The position numbers were made by a program, and so were the translations under genes. The notes under the pieces are model-generated. The model saw nothing but the letters and a program-made list of their open reading frames with translations. It was not told where the DNA came from and ran no database searches. This document shows, in pieces, positions 47,151 through 58,157 of a stretch of 64,000 bases of DNA. The first letter of the stretch is position 1. Each line of letters starts with the position of its first letter. This DNA comes from Henriciella sp. AS95. Its GTDB lineage: Bacteria > Pseudomonadota > Alphaproteobacteria > Caulobacterales > Hyphomonadaceae. Location of the stretch: contig NZ_JBBMQM010000001.1 of the NCBI RefSeq assembly GCF_038900055.1, positions 1,302,001-1,366,000 of the forward strand. Reading direction: 5' to 3'.

Positions 47151-48637
47151 CACGCCCGCTCTGGACGTCAGATGAAATTGCCGCCGCTACCGGAGGCCGT
47201 GTCACGGCGCCCTTTGATGTGAATGGCGTCTCCATCGATACGCGCAGCCTTGAGCCAGGCGATCTCTTCGTCGCGCTGAAAGATGTGCGCGACGGGCATG
47301 ACTTTGTTGCCAACGCGTTCGAGGCGGGGGCAGGTGCCGCGCTGGTGAGCCGCGAAATCGAGGGTGTCACCGGGCCACTGATCATCGTGGATGATGTGCT
47401 CGAGGCGCTGGAGAAGCTTGGAATCGCGGCGCGTGAACGGGCGAAAGATGCCGTTCGCATTGCGATCACCGGTTCTGTTGGCAAGACCAGCGTCAAGGAA
47501 ATGATCGCGCGCATCCATCGCGGTGCGGGCAAGGCGCACTGGTCGGTCAAGAGTTTCAACAATCACTGGGGTGTCCCGCTGACGCTCGCTCGAATGCCGG
47601 CGGATACCGAATTTGCGGTTTTCGAAATTGGTATGTCGACGCCGGGCGAAATCGCGCCGCGCTCTAAAATGGCCCAGCCGCATGTTGCCGTGATCACACG
47701 CATTGCGTCTGCGCATCTTGAAGGGCTTGGCTCGATCGAGGGTGTGGCGAAAGAAAAGGCTGACATCGCTGCGGGTTTGATAGAGCCTGACGGCCAGGTC
47801 GTGCTTCCGGCGTCCGATCTGATGCTATCGACACTCGTGGAGCATGTCCGCGCCCTGAAGCCTGATGCGCCGATCGGTCTGTTTGGCCAGAAGGCAGATC
47901 GTGCGGGGGTCGAATGGGTCAGCAACCGGGACGGCTTCGCCTGGGTCGAGAGCTATGCCACGGCTGGTGGTATGAGCCACATTTCGCTCAACGCCCTGAC
48001 CTGCCTGCTTGATGTCGAAATTCACGCCGTGGGGGACCACTGGGCCGACAATGTTGCCTGCGCGTTGCTCGCAAGCGGGCTCAACAGTTCAATCGACATG
48101 TATCAGGCGGCGCGCGATCTTTCGGGGTACACGCCGCCCCCCGGGCGAGGCACGGCCGAGGTGTTGAGGCTCCCAACCGGTGGTGAAATCACTCTGGTGG
48201 ACGACGCCTATAATGCAAACCCGGCGTCCATGCGCGCAGCACTCAGGAGCTTCGCAGCCCGGCGTGGCCCACGCCACCTCGTTGCGCTGGGTGAAATGCT
48301 TGAGGTGGGCGTCACATCAGAGACTGAACATCGCTCGCTTCAGGAGCCCATTCTTGAGTGCGGAGCCGAGATTGTATTTCTCGCCGGAAAAGGGATGAAG
48401 CCGCTCGCAGATTCGCTCGAGGGGAGAATCGAGACGCATTGGCAAGTCAATGCAAAAGAGCTGGATTCGGTTGTTAAAAACTCCGTCAGAAACGGTGATC
48501 TTCTCTTGATAAAAGGCTCGAATGCATCCGGGATGGGCGGGCTCGCAGACAGGTTGCGCCATTGGAGCAAGACCGCAGACGAGCAAGTGATGGACCGCGA
48601 CTCAGAACGAGTGGCAGGGGGTAACGATGCTGTATGA
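47147..48637 (+). CDS. murF: UDP-MurNAc-tripeptide:D-Ala-D-Ala ligase
   Basis: MurF, 496 residues, joins D-Ala-D-Ala to the tripeptide precursor. The ATP-binding loop is [13 protein letters not shown] (about 107-119). The segment [16 protein letters not shown] and the later [17 protein letters not shown] are both characteristic of MurF. It is somewhat longer than the usual 450-470 residues. The start overlaps murE (ATGA) and the 3' end overlaps the start of mraY. Confidence 0.95.
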   Translation: MTRPLWTSDEIAAATGGRVTAPFDVNGVSIDTRSLEPGDLFVALKDVRDGHDFVANAFEAGAGAALVSREIEGVTGPLIIVDDVLEALEKLGIAARERAKDAVRIAITGSVGKTSVKEMIARIHRGAGKAHWSVKSFNNHWGVPLTLARMPADTEFAVFEIGMSTPGEIAPRSKMAQPHVAVITRIASAHLEGLGSIEGVAKEKADIAAGLIEPDGQVVLPASDLMLSTLVEHVRALKPDAPIGLFGQKADRAGVEWVSNRDGFAWVESYATAGGMSHISLNALTCLLDVEIHAVGDHWADNVACALLASGLNSSIDMYQAARDLSGYTPPPGRGTAEVLRLPTGGEITLVDDAYNANPASMRAALRSFAARRGPRHLVALGEMLEVGVTSETEHRSLQEPILECGAEIVFLAGKGMKPLADSLEGRIETHWQVNAKELDSVVKNSVRNGDLLLIKGSNASGMGGLADRLRHWSKTADEQVMDRDSERVAGGNDAV

Positions 48638-49820
48638 TCTGCTGGCAGCCGATGACGGGCTGTTCCGCCTCTTCAACTACACAACGTTCCGCACGGGCGG
48701 CGCGATCGTCACAGCTTTCCTCTTCTCCGTTCTGACGGGTGACTGGGTCATCGGCCAGCTTCAACGCCGCCAGGGCAAGGGCCAGCCGATTCGCGATCTT
48801 TCTCTTGAGGCGCAGCTGTCCAAACGCGGCACGCCCACCATGGGCGGCTTCCTGATCTGGATCGGCCTGCTGCTCGCGACCGTTCTCTGGGCTGACCTGA
48901 CAAACCCGTACATCTGGACGGTCCTTTTTGTGACCGTGTCATACGCAACGCTCGGCTTTCTCGATGACTACGCCAAGGTCACCAAACAGGATGATGCTGG
49001 CGTGTCGGCGAAGGTCCGTCTGCTTGTCGAGTTCGGCGTTGCGGCGCTCGCTGGTGCTTTCATCATGGGTATTCATGGCGCGCACACGCCGCTTGGCCAT
49101 GCCGAATGGGGGCCACTGAACGATCTGGCGCAGATGATTGCCAGCCTGGCGCCGGAAACAACCGTCGAGCCGAATGATCAGTCCTTCTCTGGCGGCGTCG
49201 CGGTGCCTTTCGTCAACGACTATTTCGTTCCGCTGGGCGGCCTGTTCATCCTGTTTGCAATGGTCGTCATTGTCGGGGCCGCAAATGCGGTGAACTTCAC
49301 CGATGGCCTCGATGGGCTTGCGATTGTGCCGATGATGTTTGCAGGCGCGTCCTATGCGCTGATTGCCTATCTGACGGGTAACTTCATCTTTGCCGAGTAT
49401 CTCGGCATTCAGTTCTCGCCGGGCGCGGGCGAGATGGGCGTGTTGCTCGGCGCGATGATTGGCGCTGGCATGGGCTTTCTCTGGTTCAACGCCTATCCGG
49501 CGCGTGTCTTCATGGGAGACACAGGGTCGCTTGGACTCGGCGGTCTGATCGGCGTCGTTGCCGTCGCTGTGAAGCACGAGTTCGCGCTGGCCGTCATTGG
49601 CGGGCTGTTCGTTCTCGAAGCCCTGTCTGTGATGATGCAGGTGACTTGGTTCAAGATCACCCGAAAGCTCACCGGTGAAGGCAGGCGCATCTTCCTGATG
49701 GCGCCGCTGCACCACCATTTCCAGAAGAAGAACTGGCCGGAAACCCGTGTCGTCGTTCGCTTCTGGATATTGTCCGTTCTGTTCGCCCTCGCGGGCCTCG
49801 CCACGCTGAAGCTGAGGTAG
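48627..49820 (+). CDS. mraY: Phospho-MurNAc-pentapeptide translocase
   Basis: MraY, 397 residues, transfers phospho-MurNAc-pentapeptide to undecaprenyl phosphate to give lipid I in the inner membrane. The aspartate pair is in [11 protein letters not shown] (Asp113, Asp114); [11 protein letters not shown] and [12 protein letters not shown] and the HHH-like [14 protein letters not shown] are intact. It is about 35 residues longer than E. coli MraY; the extra residues appear to lie around 150-205, between two membrane segments. The start lies inside the end of murF, with GGGGG upstream. Confidence 0.95.
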   Translation: MLYDLLAADDGLFRLFNYTTFRTGGAIVTAFLFSVLTGDWVIGQLQRRQGKGQPIRDLSLEAQLSKRGTPTMGGFLIWIGLLLATVLWADLTNPYIWTVLFVTVSYATLGFLDDYAKVTKQDDAGVSAKVRLLVEFGVAALAGAFIMGIHGAHTPLGHAEWGPLNDLAQMIASLAPETTVEPNDQSFSGGVAVPFVNDYFVPLGGLFILFAMVVIVGAANAVNFTDGLDGLAIVPMMFAGASYALIAYLTGNFIFAEYLGIQFSPGAGEMGVLLGAMIGAGMGFLWFNAYPARVFMGDTGSLGLGGLIGVVAVAVKHEFALAVIGGLFVLEALSVMMQVTWFKITRKLTGEGRRIFLMAPLHHHFQKKNWPETRVVVRFWILSVLFALAGLATLKLR

Positions 49821-49830
49821 TCCGCACCCT

Positions 49831-51258
49831 ATGATCCCAATTACCGAATATGCTGGAAAAGACGTTGCGGTGTACGGCCTCGGCCGGACAGGCCTTGCGG
49901 CTGCGCGCGCCTTGAAGGCTGGTAAGGCGCGGGTTCATGCCTGGGATGACAGCGAGGAAACCCGCGCCAGAGCCGAAGCCGCTGGCATTCCACTGTCTGA
50001 CCTCAACAAGCGCGACTGGCAGAGCTTCGCGGCGCTGGTGCTGTCACCGGGCATTCCGTATCGCTTCCCGCAGCCGCATCGCCTCGTGCGCCTTGCACAG
50101 ATGACCAACGTTCCAGTCGTTGGCGATATGGAGCTTTTTGCCCGCGCGGTGCAGCAGCTGCCGGAGCGTGGCCGTCCGAAGGTGATCGGGATCACCGGGA
50201 CCAATGGTAAGTCGACCACCACGGCTCTCATCGGACACATCCTGACAGAGTGCGGCATGGATGCGCGCATTGGCGGCAATATCGGCACCGGTGTGCTGGA
50301 TATGGCGCCGCTGCATGCGAATGCCTGCTACGTGCTGGAGCTGTCTTCCTACCAGCTGGACCTGGTGAAGAGCCTGCACTGCGATGTTGCCGTGATGCTC
50401 AACGTCTCGCCAGACCATCTGGACCGCCATGGCGGAATGAAGGGTTATGTCGACGCCAAGCGCCGCATTTTCCTCAACCAGCAGCCGGGCGACACGGCGA
50501 TCATCGCTGTAGACGACACGATCACGCAGACCCTTGCCATGGACCTTTCGGCCCGCGGCGGTGTCCGGGTCACTCAGGTTTCCTCAGAGTTTGCACTTGG
50601 GCGCGGTGTCAGCGCCATCAACGGCAATCTGTTCGACAGCTTGTCCGGCAATGCGCTCCGTGTTGGCGATCTGACTGAAGCGCCCGCCCTGCCTGGGCGC
50701 CACAACCATCAGAATGCGGCTGCTGCTTACGCCGCCTGTCGCGCGCTTGGCATCGATCCGGCTCGGATCTATGCGGCGATCCAGTCCTTTCCGGGGCTCG
50801 CCCACCGCATGGAGCAGGTCGGCGAGATTGATGGCGTGCGCTTCGTCAATGATTCCAAGGCGACCAACGCTCAGGCAGCCGAACAGGCCCTGCGCGCCTA
50901 CCCGAAGGTCTATTGGATCGCCGGTGGCGTACCGAAGGCCGAAGGGATCGGCCCGCTTAGCGGTCTGTTTAAAAGGGTCGCAAAGGCTTATCTGATTGGT
51001 GACGCGGCAGACGCGTTCGCGCGCACGATTGATGATGCCATCCCTTGCGAGAAGTCGGGAACGCTCGAAAAAGCCGTTTCGGCTGCTTATCGCGACGCAA
51101 AAGCGTCCGGAGATGAGAGCCCGATCGTCCTTCTTTCTCCCGCCTGTGCGAGCTTTGACCAGTTCAAGGACTTTGAGGCTCGCGGGGACGCCTTCCGCCA
51201 CATCGTGGAAGACATTGGTGGCAATGCGCTTGTGAAAGTGATGAAGGAATCAGCATGA
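49831..51258 (+). CDS. murD: UDP-MurNAc-L-alanine:D-glutamate ligase
   Basis: MurD, 475 residues, adds D-Glu to UDP-MurNAc-L-Ala. It has an N-terminal Rossmann-like domain (VAVYGLGRTGLAAARAL), the ATP loop GTNGKST at 123-129, and a C-terminal domain ending with LLSPACASFDQFKDFEARGDAF, a motif specific to MurD. It starts 10 bases after mraY, the only small gap in this stretch of the cluster, and its stop overlaps ftsW. Confidence 0.96.
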   Translation: MIPITEYAGKDVAVYGLGRTGLAAARALKAGKARVHAWDDSEETRARAEAAGIPLSDLNKRDWQSFAALVLSPGIPYRFPQPHRLVRLAQMTNVPVVGDMELFARAVQQLPERGRPKVIGITGTNGKSTTTALIGHILTECGMDARIGGNIGTGVLDMAPLHANACYVLELSSYQLDLVKSLHCDVAVMLNVSPDHLDRHGGMKGYVDAKRRIFLNQQPGDTAIIAVDDTITQTLAMDLSARGGVRVTQVSSEFALGRGVSAINGNLFDSLSGNALRVGDLTEAPALPGRHNHQNAAAAYAACRALGIDPARIYAAIQSFPGLAHRMEQVGEIDGVRFVNDSKATNAQAAEQALRAYPKVYWIAGGVPKAEGIGPLSGLFKRVAKAYLIGDAADAFARTIDDAIPCEKSGTLEKAVSAAYRDAKASGDESPIVLLSPACASFDQFKDFEARGDAFRHIVEDIGGNALVKVMKESA

Positions 51259-52415
51259 GCGTCCAGCTCGGAGAAGCGCTGATCCTGCCGCGATCCGACC
51301 GGTCTCATATCACCGAGTGGCGCCGCAGTGTTGATTGGCCGATCCTCATTTCCGCGCTGGTTCTGCTTGGCCTTGGCCTCATCCTGTCATTGGCCGCTGG
51401 ACCGCCAGCTGCGGAACGCCTGGACAAGGCCGACGAGTTCCACTTCGTCAAACGACATGCCTTCTTTGCCGTGGCGGCGATTATTACGCTGTTCGGCGCG
51501 AGCCTTCTGGACCGCACATGGGTCAGACGCATCTCGGCTTTCGTGTTCTGCGGCGCATTCGTCCTGCTGGCGGCAATCCTCATTATCGGCCACGAAGCCA
51601 AGGGCGCCCAGCGATGGATCGAGTATGGCGGCTTCACGCTGCAGCCATCGGAATTCGTGAAGCCGGCGCTTATCATTCTCTCGGGCTGGCTGCTCGCACA
51701 GCGTCAACTTTATCCGGGCGGTCCATGGGCGGTCGTTGCCCTGGTTTTTTATGTTGTCACGCTCGGGCTGTTGCTGCTCCAGCCTGATGTCGGTCAGTCT
51801 GCACTGCTGACCGCGGCGTTCATCGTCACGTTCTTTGTCTCCGGTCTGCCTTGGCGCTGGGCAGCGATGTTCTTCGGCGGTGGGCTCGGTCTGAGTGCGA
51901 CGCTCTACGCGCTGCTTCCGCATGTCCGGTTTCGTGTGAACAGCTTCATCAATCCGTCGGATTACGACACCTACCAGATCGACAAGGCCTCTCAGGCCAT
52001 CGGAAGAGGCGGTATTTTCGGCGCAGGACCGGGCGAGGGCACGGTGAAAACAGAGCTGCCGGACGCCCACACCGATTTTATCTACGCCGTCCTCAGCGAG
52101 GAGTTTGGCTATGTCGCCGCGCTCGCACTGATTGGGCTCTTCGTCTTCATTTGCTGGCGCGGCTTTCGTGCAGCCTCTCGTGTGCACGACCCGTACCCGC
52201 GAGCGGCCGCTGCCGGACTCTTTGCGCTTTTCGGCCTTCAGGCTGCCATTAATATCGGTGTGAATGTGAGCCTCATTCCCCCGAAAGGCATGACCTTGCC
52301 TTTCATTTCCTATGGAGGCTCATCAATGCTCGGCATCGCGTTGACACTGGGTCTCGCCCTGGCGCTTATTCGGCGACAGAGTTCGACGACCTGGAGGCCA
52401 GATGGCAGACCCTGA
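51255..52415 (+). CDS. ftsW: Septal glycosyltransferase FtsW
   Basis: A 386-residue SEDS protein with about ten membrane segments that polymerises glycan strands at the septum with FtsI. Conserved features: [36 protein letters not shown] with the catalytic Asp, [15 protein letters not shown] and the [18 protein letters not shown] region. Its start overlaps murD and its 3' end overlaps the start of murG, so translation looks continuous. Confidence 0.96.
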   Translation: MSVQLGEALILPRSDRSHITEWRRSVDWPILISALVLLGLGLILSLAAGPPAAERLDKADEFHFVKRHAFFAVAAIITLFGASLLDRTWVRRISAFVFCGAFVLLAAILIIGHEAKGAQRWIEYGGFTLQPSEFVKPALIILSGWLLAQRQLYPGGPWAVVALVFYVVTLGLLLLQPDVGQSALLTAAFIVTFFVSGLPWRWAAMFFGGGLGLSATLYALLPHVRFRVNSFINPSDYDTYQIDKASQAIGRGGIFGAGPGEGTVKTELPDAHTDFIYAVLSEEFGYVAALALIGLFVFICWRGFRAASRVHDPYPRAAAAGLFALFGLQAAINIGVNVSLIPPKGMTLPFISYGGSSMLGIALTLGLALALIRRQSSTTWRPDGRP

Positions 52416-53511
52416 CGCAGCAAAACCCCTCGTCATCATCGGCGCTGGCGGAACCGGCGGTCATATGTTCCCGGCTTCAGCCTTTGCCGAAGAGATGCGC
52501 TCACGCGGCTGGCAGGTCGGACTGATGAGCGATGCGCGCGGCCTTCGTTATGCCGACACGTTTCCGGCTGATTGGAAGGAAGAGGTCAAGGCGGCAAGCC
52601 CGAACACGCGCAAACCGTGGACGCTGCCAGGCGCCGCTCTGAAAATCTGGGGCGGCATCAATTCGGCCGCGTCGACGATGAAGCGGCTTAAGCCGTCGCT
52701 TGTCGCGGGCTTTGGTGGCTATCCGGCCTTTCCGGCGCTCAGTGCTGCAGCGCGCCGCAAAGTGCCGATCCTGATCCACGAACAGAATGCCGTGCTCGGC
52801 CGCGTAAATCGTCGCTTTGCCAGCAAGGCTGCCATCGTGGCCTCCGGTTTTGACCGCCTGGACAGGCTGCCATCTGACGCGATCCATCATCCGGTCGGTA
52901 ACCCGGTTCGCGCGCCCATCGCGGCCATGCGAGACAAGCCTTATCCGTCGACCGATGGTGACCTCACCATCTTTATTACCGGTGGCAGTCAGGGCGCGAA
53001 AATTCTGGGCGACATCATTCCGCTCGCCATCGCAAACCATCTCCCAGCCCCCTTACGCTCGCGCCTGAAGGTCGTTCAACAGGTGCGTGAAGAGCAGCTT
53101 GAACAAGTCGCCGCCGTCTATGACAAGGTGCAGCTTCGCCATGAATTGAAGCCCTTTTTCTCTGACATGCCGGAACGGCTCGCAGCGGCGCATCTGATAA
53201 TCGCACGTTCCGGCGCTGGCACGGTGAGCGAGATCGCGGCCGTCGGCCGTCCGAGTATCCTGATCCCGCTGAAGATTGCGATGGATGATCATCAGACAGC
53301 GAATGCTGAAGCGCTGGTCGATGCTGGCGCAGCGGACATGCTTCTGGAAGATAATCTCTATCCCAATCTGCTCGGCGAACTCATCAAGGTGCGTATGGAA
53401 GATGCGACCGATCTCAAAAACAGGGCGGCGTTGGCGCGTGTGACGGGAACCATAACCGCAGCAAGCGATCTTGCGGACCTGGCAGAACAAGTGGCAAAGC
53501 AACGCTCATGA
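52402..53511 (+). CDS. murG: Undecaprenyl-PP-MurNAc-pentapeptide N-acetylglucosaminyltransferase
   Basis: MurG, 369 residues, adds GlcNAc to lipid I to form lipid II. The N-terminal Gly-rich loop is [12 protein letters not shown] (14-25); other landmarks are [35 protein letters not shown] and the UDP-GlcNAc site [21 protein letters not shown]. The ATG at 52402 lies within the end of ftsW and follows GGAGG by four bases. The stop overlaps murC by ATGA. Confidence 0.96.
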   Translation: MADPDAAKPLVIIGAGGTGGHMFPASAFAEEMRSRGWQVGLMSDARGLRYADTFPADWKEEVKAASPNTRKPWTLPGAALKIWGGINSAASTMKRLKPSLVAGFGGYPAFPALSAAARRKVPILIHEQNAVLGRVNRRFASKAAIVASGFDRLDRLPSDAIHHPVGNPVRAPIAAMRDKPYPSTDGDLTIFITGGSQGAKILGDIIPLAIANHLPAPLRSRLKVVQQVREEQLEQVAAVYDKVQLRHELKPFFSDMPERLAAAHLIIARSGAGTVSEIAAVGRPSILIPLKIAMDDHQTANAEALVDAGAADMLLEDNLYPNLLGELIKVRMEDATDLKNRAALARVTGTITAASDLADLAEQVAKQRS

Positions 53512-54917
53512 CACTCAAACCCTCTCCCTTCGAACTCGGACCAGCGCACCTTGTTGGCATTGGCGGAATCGGCATGTCCGGTATTGCCGAAATCATGATC
53601 AATCTTGGCTATCAGGTGCAGGGCTCTGACGTGAAGGAAAGCGCAAATGTCGAGCGCCTTCGCGAGAAGGGTGCGACTGTGTTGATCGGTCACTCTCCAA
53701 AGAATGTGATCGGCGCCGGTGCCGTCATCATTTCCTCGGCGATCAAGAGCGACAATCCTGAAGTGGTTGCGGCACGGGAGTCCGGTATACCGGTCGTTCG
53801 GCGCGCTGACATGCTGGCCGAGATCATCCGCATGAAGTGGACGGTCGCTGTCGCCGGCACGCATGGCAAGACGACGACGACAACCATGGTGGCCGCGCTG
53901 CTTGATGGCGCAGGCGTAGACCCGACCGTCATCAATGGCGGCATCATCAATGCCTATGGCTCCAATGCGAAAGCAGGGACGGGCGACTGGATCGTGCTTG
54001 AGGCCGACGAAAGCGACGGCACGTTCACCAAGCTCAGGCCCACCATCGCCATCGTGACCAATATGGACCCGGAACACATGGAGCATTACGGGAGCATGGA
54101 GGCGCTGCGCAAAGCGTTCGACACCTATGTCGGCAACATCCCGTTCTATGGTTTCGGCGTGCTTTGCACCGACCACCCTGAAGTCTCTGCCATGGTCAGC
54201 CGTGTCTCGGACCGCCGGATCATCACCTATGGCTTCAATCGCCAGTCTGATGTGCGCGCCGTCAATCTGGAGTCCGACCCGAACGGCGTGACCTTTGACG
54301 TGATGGTGCGGGGACGCCTCGGTCGGGAAGACATGACGATTGAAGGCGTGCGGCTGCCGATGGCCGGCGAACACAACGTTTCGAACGCGCTCGCCTCCAT
54401 CACTGTCGCGCTTGAGCTGAATGCCACGCCCGAGCAGATCAAGCACAGCTTCGAGAATTTTGGCGGTGTCAAACGGCGCTTCACGCCAGCAGGGGAGTGG
54501 AACGGTATCCGGATCATTGATGATTACGGCCACCACCCGGTGGAGATCCAGGCCGTGCTCAAGGCGGCGCGGGCGATGCAGGGCGCCAACCGCGTGATTG
54601 CCGTTGCGCAGCCCCACCGTTACTCGCGCCTGCACGATCTTTTCGAGGACTTCTCGCAATGTTTCCGGGAAGCCGACATCGCGCTGATCGCGCCGGTCTA
54701 TGCCGCCGGCGAAGACCCTATCGAAGGCGCGTCGCATACCGAGCTTGTCAAAAGCATCCGCTCCCACGGTCACAAGGATGCGCGCACCCTGTCTGACCTT
54801 GATGAGCTACCGGATGTGATCCGTGATGTCGCCAAGCCGGGCGACATGATTGTCTGCCTCGGGGCAGGCGATATTACCGCGCATGCAAATGCGCTGGCCG
54901 CGAAACTGGGCGGCTGA
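53508..54917 (+). CDS. murC: UDP-MurNAc:L-alanine ligase
   Basis: MurC, 469 residues, adds the first amino acid to UDP-MurNAc. It shows [14 protein letters not shown] (18-31), the ATP loop [11 protein letters not shown] (117-127), [10 protein letters not shown] and the late [19 protein letters not shown], all characteristic of MurC rather than Mpl. The start overlaps murG. murB begins immediately after, or within, its 3' end. Confidence 0.96.
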   Translation: MTLKPSPFELGPAHLVGIGGIGMSGIAEIMINLGYQVQGSDVKESANVERLREKGATVLIGHSPKNVIGAGAVIISSAIKSDNPEVVAARESGIPVVRRADMLAEIIRMKWTVAVAGTHGKTTTTTMVAALLDGAGVDPTVINGGIINAYGSNAKAGTGDWIVLEADESDGTFTKLRPTIAIVTNMDPEHMEHYGSMEALRKAFDTYVGNIPFYGFGVLCTDHPEVSAMVSRVSDRRIITYGFNRQSDVRAVNLESDPNGVTFDVMVRGRLGREDMTIEGVRLPMAGEHNVSNALASITVALELNATPEQIKHSFENFGGVKRRFTPAGEWNGIRIIDDYGHHPVEIQAVLKAARAMQGANRVIAVAQPHRYSRLHDLFEDFSQCFREADIALIAPVYAAGEDPIEGASHTELVKSIRSHGHKDARTLSDLDELPDVIRDVAKPGDMIVCLGAGDITAHANALAAKLGG

Positions 54918-54918
54918 C

Positions 54919-55875
54919 TTGGCAGAGTGGCGAGACAAACTGCCAGACGTCCGCGGTAAAGTGCTGCTGGATCAACCGCTCGCGCCGTACACCTGGTTCC
55001 GGGTGGGCGGACCTGCCGATGCGCTGTTCCTGCCGGCTGACGAGGATGATCTGGCTGACTTTCTGAAGGCGCTGCCGGAAAATGTCCCGGTCACCTTCAT
55101 GGGGGTCGGTTCCAATACCATCGTCCGTGACGGCGGCATCGAAGGTGTCACGATCCGTCTGATGGGCGGCTATTGGGGCAAGGTGGAGCCAGCGGGTCCA
55201 AACTCCCTCTTCGCCCGTGCGGGAGCGCTTGATCTGTCGGTGGCAAAGGCGGCGGCACGCGAAGGCATTGCCGGCCTGTCTTTCTTTTCGGGCATTCCGG
55301 GCTCCATCGGCGGCGCGGTGCGGACAAATGCCGGCTGCTATGGCCGCGAGCTGAAAGACGTGGCGAACCAGATCGAAGGGGTCACGCGGTCTGGCGAGCG
55401 CGTGCGCTTCGAGGCCGAGATCGCTCAATATGGCGACCCGAAGATCGAGTTCTCTTATCGCCACACCAATTTCCCGGATGATGTCATCGTGACCGGCATC
55501 CTGCTGACAGGGTCTGGCGAAGGCGATCCCGATACGCTTGCCCAGGAGATCGCCGATCACCAGGCGCGCCGGTCCGAAACACAACCGATCAAGGACAAGA
55601 CGGGCGGCTCGACTTTTGCCAATCCCGATCCGCCGGGCACGCCAAACCAGCGGTCCAGCTGGAAGCTGGTCGACGCGGCCGGCTGCCGGGGCCTTCGTGT
55701 CGGCGGGGCGCAGGTCAGCGAGAAGCACTGCAATTTCCTGATCAATACGGGTGACGCGACCGCTGCTGATATCGAAGCGCTGGGCGAGCTGGTGCGCGCC
55801 CGGGTGCTCGATGTGACCGGCGTTGACCTCAGATGGGAAATCCGCCGGATCGGCCGCCTGCAGGGTGAGCGCTAG
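54919..55875 (+). CDS. murB: UDP-N-acetylenolpyruvoylglucosamine reductase
   Basis: MurB, 318 residues, reduces enolpyruvyl-UDP-GlcNAc to UDP-MurNAc with FAD and NADPH. Landmarks: [49 protein letters not shown] and the catalytic-Ser region [13 protein letters not shown]. The start is uncertain. The conserved protein begins about [14 protein letters not shown], so a TTG at 54919, two bases after the murC TGA, is preferred. In-frame ATGs at 54850 and 54883 would lie inside murC and add unconserved residues. The stop overlaps that of the antisense receptor gene. Confidence 0.9.
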   Translation: MAEWRDKLPDVRGKVLLDQPLAPYTWFRVGGPADALFLPADEDDLADFLKALPENVPVTFMGVGSNTIVRDGGIEGVTIRLMGGYWGKVEPAGPNSLFARAGALDLSVAKAAAREGIAGLSFFSGIPGSIGGAVRTNAGCYGRELKDVANQIEGVTRSGERVRFEAEIAQYGDPKIEFSYRHTNFPDDVIVTGILLTGSGEGDPDTLAQEIADHQARRSETQPIKDKTGGSTFANPDPPGTPNQRSSWKLVDAAGCRGLRVGGAQVSEKHCNFLINTGDATAADIEALGELVRARVLDVTGVDLRWEIRRIGRLQGER

Positions 55876-57929
55876 AAGCTGCCTTTCAGCGACACAGTCA
55901 GGATGGGGCCCGGGCTCCAGCTTCGGTCTTCGGTGAACAGGAGGGCGCCGGTGCGGCGCGGCGTATAGACCTGCCGCGTGAACTGCTCGTCCCCATCGAA
56001 GATATTGAAATACTCGACCTGACCAGTCATGCCAAATATGTCCTTGTTTTCGAGGAACAGCCAGCCGAAGACAGGCCGGACCTCGAAGTGCTGGACTTCA
56101 TTGAGTCGCACGAATTTCGCATTGTCATATCGTTCAGCCCCAATGCCGACCGCCCAGTCCGTATTGGGGACATCGTAACGAAGTTCGAGGTAGCCCCCGA
56201 AGATTGTGTCATCGTTGATGCGGCGCGTTTCTCCGGTCAGCGGGTCTTTGATTTGAGAATCACGAGCTTCGACTTCGTATTCAAGTTGCAAGCCCTCAAC
56301 GCCAATAGGGGCGAACTTGAACGTCCCGTTTGCGGCGATGCCATAGCGGCTTGCGCTGTCGATGTTGCCGGGTCCATCCCGGTCAACCCCGAACGGAACC
56401 CGGTCGACGACATCTTCGATATCCTCGTAATAGAGTTTGATCGTGTGCGCGCCTGCTGCTCCAAATTGCCTTTCGAACTCGATTTCGCCGACCCAGCTCT
56501 GCTCGGGAACGATGTCCGGATTGCCCTCGTTGCCATTGCCCGAATTGACGTTCACAGAGGAAATGAAGTCGAAGAAATTCAGCTGTCCGACCTCGCGCGC
56601 GAGTTTGGCATTTATCGTGAGCTTGTCGTTCACTTCGTACGCGGCCGACACGAAGCCTTTTGGCCGTGTGAACTCCCGTGTCTGGTTCGCGCCGCCGGTC
56701 TGCGACAGTTCGGAATACTCAGCGCCCAATGATGCCTGGATGCTGAACGTGTCGGACAGCTTTCGCCCATGGGTGACATTGATTTCTGCGCGCTTCTCTT
56801 CGACGCGTGAATTCGCCTTGTCGAGCGGCACTGGAACGAGCACTCCAGACCCGTCCAGCGACTGAAGCGCGGCTTCAGATTCCAGGAAATTGAAGGCCCC
56901 CTCCAGAGCGACCTGCCAGTCGCGGCCGGGAGCTGGCTGCCAGCCATATTCGCTGCGAAGGATGGATTCTCCCTCGTCGACGGTCTGGTCGTAGATGGAG
57001 CGTTCGCTGAGCGAACCGTCTGCTTGAGTGGTTTGAACGCTGGAGATGACGGGGCTGTGTTCGAAGCGCCAAAGCGCGGTCGTTTTCAGTCGGCCCGGCC
57101 CCAAAGCGAATTCATAGTCGCCGCCGACTTCGCTGTTCCACTCATCTTCTGCATCCGTGAAGCGGCGATAGCGGGCAGGGGAGCCGTCCGTTGGAAACCG
57201 CTCCGATATTTCGCGCGAATCGATCTCGAAGATGTTGTACTCGGCATTGAAATTGGCGATCGACCCGTTGAGCGGTGTCCATTCGAGCGACGCGGAAACG
57301 CCGCTTTCGTCACCGACATTGTTTGCATCCTCATCGCGCCTTTCAATTTGAGCGCCGGTCCCATCATAGACAAATTCAGGACCGCGAGCGGCACCGCGAA
57401 TGGGATTGCTTGTGAGGCCAAGCGTCCAGGCGAGTGCGTTTTGCCTGCCGGTCACCGAGATGTTGCCGCCATGATAATAGGGGGGAAGGTTTTCACGGAA
57501 CCGCGCCCGCCATTTCCAGGTGCCGGACATGCCATTAACGGTCGCTTTTACATTCGCAACCTGGCCCGAAAGACCTGGAATATCGAGTGTTGCGCCGTCG
57601 ACGAGCTCTATTGTCTCTACATTTGTCGCGGGGATGCGACTGAGCGCATCGCGGAGCGTGAGCGACTTGCCTGCGACCCGGCGGCCATTGATGAGAACAT
57701 TGCCTTCCGCCTGGCCGAGGCCGCGCTCATTGGAGTTCTCTTCCTGAATGGAAAAGCCTGGTATACGTGCCACCATATCCAGCGCTGTCGTCGGTGAATA
57801 CTGGGCAAAGTCTTCGGGCGTATAAGTTGTGCCGACGGGCGCGCCGGCCTGATATGTCAGTTCGAGCGCTGCGGCAGCAAAAGGCACAGTCAGGACGGTA
57901 CCGGCCAAAATGGCGGTTCTAAAACTCAT
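55872..57929 (-). CDS. TonB-dependent receptor-like outer membrane protein
   Basis: A 685-residue protein with a signal peptide (about residues 1-20), a plug-like domain ([19 protein letters not shown], then [19 protein letters not shown] and [14 protein letters not shown] [18 protein letters not shown]) and a large beta-barrel region ending in Phe (VSLKGSF), typical of outer-membrane proteins. An obvious TonB box was not identified, and the plug starts early, so TonB dependence is inferred. It is on the opposite strand to the dcw genes, between murB and ddl, and its stop overlaps murB by four bases. A 14-base palindrome lies upstream. Confidence 0.8.
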   Translation of the reverse strand: MSFRTAILAGTVLTVPFAAAALELTYQAGAPVGTTYTPEDFAQYSPTTALDMVARIPGFSIQEENSNERGLGQAEGNVLINGRRVAGKSLTLRDALSRIPATNVETIELVDGATLDIPGLSGQVANVKATVNGMSGTWKWRARFRENLPPYYHGGNISVTGRQNALAWTLGLTSNPIRGAARGPEFVYDGTGAQIERRDEDANNVGDESGVSASLEWTPLNGSIANFNAEYNIFEIDSREISERFPTDGSPARYRRFTDAEDEWNSEVGGDYEFALGPGRLKTTALWRFEHSPVISSVQTTQADGSLSERSIYDQTVDEGESILRSEYGWQPAPGRDWQVALEGAFNFLESEAALQSLDGSGVLVPVPLDKANSRVEEKRAEINVTHGRKLSDTFSIQASLGAEYSELSQTGGANQTREFTRPKGFVSAAYEVNDKLTINAKLAREVGQLNFFDFISSVNVNSGNGNEGNPDIVPEQSWVGEIEFERQFGAAGAHTIKLYYEDIEDVVDRVPFGVDRDGPGNIDSASRYGIAANGTFKFAPIGVEGLQLEYEVEARDSQIKDPLTGETRRINDDTIFGGYLELRYDVPNTDWAVGIGAERYDNAKFVRLNEVQHFEVRPVFGWLFLENKDIFGMTGQVEYFNIFDGDEQFTRQVYTPRRTGALLFTEDRSWSPGPILTVSLKGSF

Positions 57930-57981
57930 ACTCGGTACTTCCTCCCAGAAGGGTAATTAGGTGCGACACCCTGTCGATAGC

Positions 57982-57995
57982 GTTACACTTGTAAC
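57982..57995. promoter_or_regulatory. Palindromic operator candidate upstream of the receptor gene
   Basis: GTTACACTTGTAAC has two perfect 6-base arms around CT. It lies 53-66 bases upstream of the receptor start in the divergent spacer with ddl. The form resembles operators of TetR-family repressors. The regulator is unknown, and it could act on the receptor gene, ddl or both. Confidence 0.45.
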
Positions 57996-58157
57996 GATAC
58001 GAATCCGGTTTCGGTCGCAACTTACTATTTCGTAATGTTGAGGGCCTGTTTTGTCGGGTGTCGGATGTCGTAGCACTGCCTTAATTTCTGCCCGTCAGAG
58101 TGGTTGGGTCTATGACAATGAGGCCGGGTATCCGGCCGCGCCGATCTGGAGAAAGTC

